The notes under the pieces: model-generated | What the model saw: only the letters and a program-made list of their open reading frames with translations | What the model was told of the DNA's origin: nothing | The model's database searches: none | NCBI RefSeq assembly: GCF_002093975.1 | Contig: NZ_KZ084324.1 | Location: 390,755-454,754 of the forward strand | DNA length: 64,000 nt | Origin: Thermoactinospora rubra | GTDB lineage: Bacteria; Actinomycetota; Actinomycetes; Streptosporangiales; Streptosporangiaceae | Reading direction: 5' to 3' | Made by a program: the position numbers and the translations under genes | Part shown: positions 62,830-64,000 of the stretch, in pieces | Layout: the number at the start of each line of letters is the position of its first letter | Position numbering within the stretch: position 1 is the first letter of the stretch

Positions 62830-64000
62830 ATGACGAAGTCCGAGGAGCTGTTCGCCCGAGCCCGCGCAGTCGTGCCCGGCGGCGTGAACTCGCCCGTCCG
62901 CGCCTTCGGGGCCGTGGGCGGCACGCCGCGCTTCATGGCCTCCGGCCAGGGCCCGTACATCACCGACGTCGACGGCAACCGCTACGTCGACCTGGTCTGC
63001 TCGTGGGGCCCGATGATCCTCGGCCACCGTCACCCGGCCGTGGTCGCCGCCGTCGAGGCCGCGGTCGCCCAGGGCTTCTCGTACGGCACCGCCACCCCCG
63101 GCGAGGTCGAGCTGGCCGAGGAGATCGTCGCCCGCGTCGCGCCCGTCGAGCAGGTCCGCCTGGTCTCCTCCGGCACCGAGGCCACCATGAGCGCCGTACG
63201 GCTGGCGCGCGGCTTCACCGGCCGCTCCAAGGTCGTCAAGTTCGCCGGCTGCTACCACGGCCACGTCGACGCGCTGCTCGCCTCCGCCGGCTCGGGCGTG
63301 GTGACCTTCGGCCTGCCCGACACGCCCGGCGTCACCGGCGCCTCCGCGGCCGACACGATCGTCCTGCCGTACAACTCGCGCGAGGCCGTCGAGGAGGCGT
63401 TCGCGGCCTTCGAGATCGCCTGCGTCATCACCGAGGCCTGCCCGGCCAACATGGGCGTGGTGCCGCCCGCGCCCGGCTTCAACGCCTTCCTGCGCGACAT
63501 CTGCACGCGCCACGGCGCGCTGCTCATCGTCGACGAGGTGCTCACCGGCTTCCGCGTGTCCGCCGCGGGCTGGTACGGCCTGGAGCCGGTGGCCGCCGAC
63601 CTGATGACGTTCGGCAAGGTCATGGGCGGCGGGATGCCCGCCGCGGCCTTCGGGGGACGCGCCGAGATCATGGAGCGCCTCGCCCCGGCCGGGCCGGTCT
63701 ACCAGGCCGGCACGCTGTCGGGCAATCCGATCGCCTGCGCGGCCGGGCTGGCGACGCTGCGCGCGCTCGACGCCGAGGCCTACGCCAGGGTCGACGCCGC
63801 CGCCGACGCCGTGGCCGGGGCCGCCTCCGAGGCGCTCGCCGCCGAAGGCGTGCCGCACCGCCTGCAGAAGGCCGGCAACCTGTTCTCGATCTTCTTCACC
63901 GACCGCGAGGTCACGACCTTCGACGAGGCGCGCACGCAGGACACGGCGGCGTTCCGCGCGTTCTTCCACGCGATGCTCGACCAGGGCGTCTACCTGCCGC
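62830..64000 (+). CDS. hemL: Glutamate-1-semialdehyde 2,1-aminomutase (partial, cut by window end)
   Basis: The first 390 residues of HemL, which converts glutamate-1-semialdehyde to 5-aminolevulinate with PLP. Visible are [35 protein letters not shown] for cofactor phosphate, [23 protein letters not shown] with the PLP-ring Asp and the Schiff-base Lys in [11 protein letters not shown]. About 40-50 residues are missing at the C-terminus. It follows HemA in the pathway but has its own leaderless promoter, apart from the Rex-headed operon. Confidence 0.97.
   Translation, partial: MTKSEELFARARAVVPGGVNSPVRAFGAVGGTPRFMASGQGPYITDVDGNRYVDLVCSWGPMILGHRHPAVVAAVEAAVAQGFSYGTATPGEVELAEEIVARVAPVEQVRLVSSGTEATMSAVRLARGFTGRSKVVKFAGCYHGHVDALLASAGSGVVTFGLPDTPGVTGASAADTIVLPYNSREAVEEAFAAFEIACVITEACPANMGVVPPAPGFNAFLRDICTRHGALLIVDEVLTGFRVSAAGWYGLEPVAADLMTFGKVMGGGMPAAAFGGRAEIMERLAPAGPVYQAGTLSGNPIACAAGLATLRALDAEAYARVDAAADAVAGAASEALAAEGVPHRLQKAGNLFSIFFTDREVTTFDEARTQDTAAFRAFFHAMLDQGVYLP

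Overview
The window is very GC-rich, densely coded chromosomal DNA from an actinomycete. The gene families point to a sporulating, filamentous one: a BldN-like sigma factor, a BldC-like regulator, an HTH/DUF5753 regulator paired with DUF397, a Rex-hemA-hemC-hemD-hemB-hemL block, HspR control of dnaK, and a WD40 Ser/Thr kinase. The order Streptosporangiales (Nonomuraea/Streptosporangium-like) is my inference from gene content, not a measured placement. No rRNA, tRNA, CRISPR array, insertion sequence or prophage was seen.

Layout. 1-8.3 kb: SixA phosphatase, SerB, an overlapping OlsB/OlsA-like pair for ornithine lipid, a QueA-like enzyme with an SDR, a GAF histidine kinase with its LuxR-type regulator, and two paralogous small secreted proteins of an unnamed family on either side. 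8.4-20 kb: WD40 Ser/Thr kinase, ABC ATPase, SPFH protein, VOC protein, TauE-like permease, NmrA-like protein with a repeat tail, DUF2231-Rieske protein, HD phosphohydrolase and a lone molybdopterin oxidoreductase. 20-26.8 kb: a small accessory patch with a coupled pair of unknown genes facing an HTH/DUF397 pair across a 0.5-kb non-coding region rich in dyads, then a CapA-like lipoprotein, hydrolase, TetR regulator and secreted proteins. 26.9-33.6 kb: the heat-shock operon dnaK-grpE-dnaJ-hspR followed by clpB, with two HAIR operators around the dnaK promoter. 33.8-44 kb: lipoprotein, proline dehydrogenase, ProC, MFS transporter, a MacA/MacB-like export operon, and a separate ABC-2 exporter with its two-component system. 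44-64 kb: AcuC-like deacetylase, phosphatase, BldC-like regulator, a 32-residue ribosome-associated basic protein, epimerase, acyltransferase, two ECF sigma modules, a HAD hydrolase, then the redox-controlled heme C5 pathway (rex, hemA, hemC, cobA-hemD, a 15-codon ORF, hemB and, truncated by the window end, hemL).

How it works together. Rex (NADH/NAD sensor) heads the tetrapyrrole genes, so heme supply is tied to redox state. HspR closes the feedback loop of the DnaK system. The two sigma modules each lie beside a membrane protein that could be the cognate anti-sigma factor. The most general signal is regulatory: at least 18 genes have a TANNNT hexamer ending exactly 6 or 7 bases before the start codon and no ribosome-binding site. 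They are therefore predicted to be leaderless, and this spacing decides several start codons.
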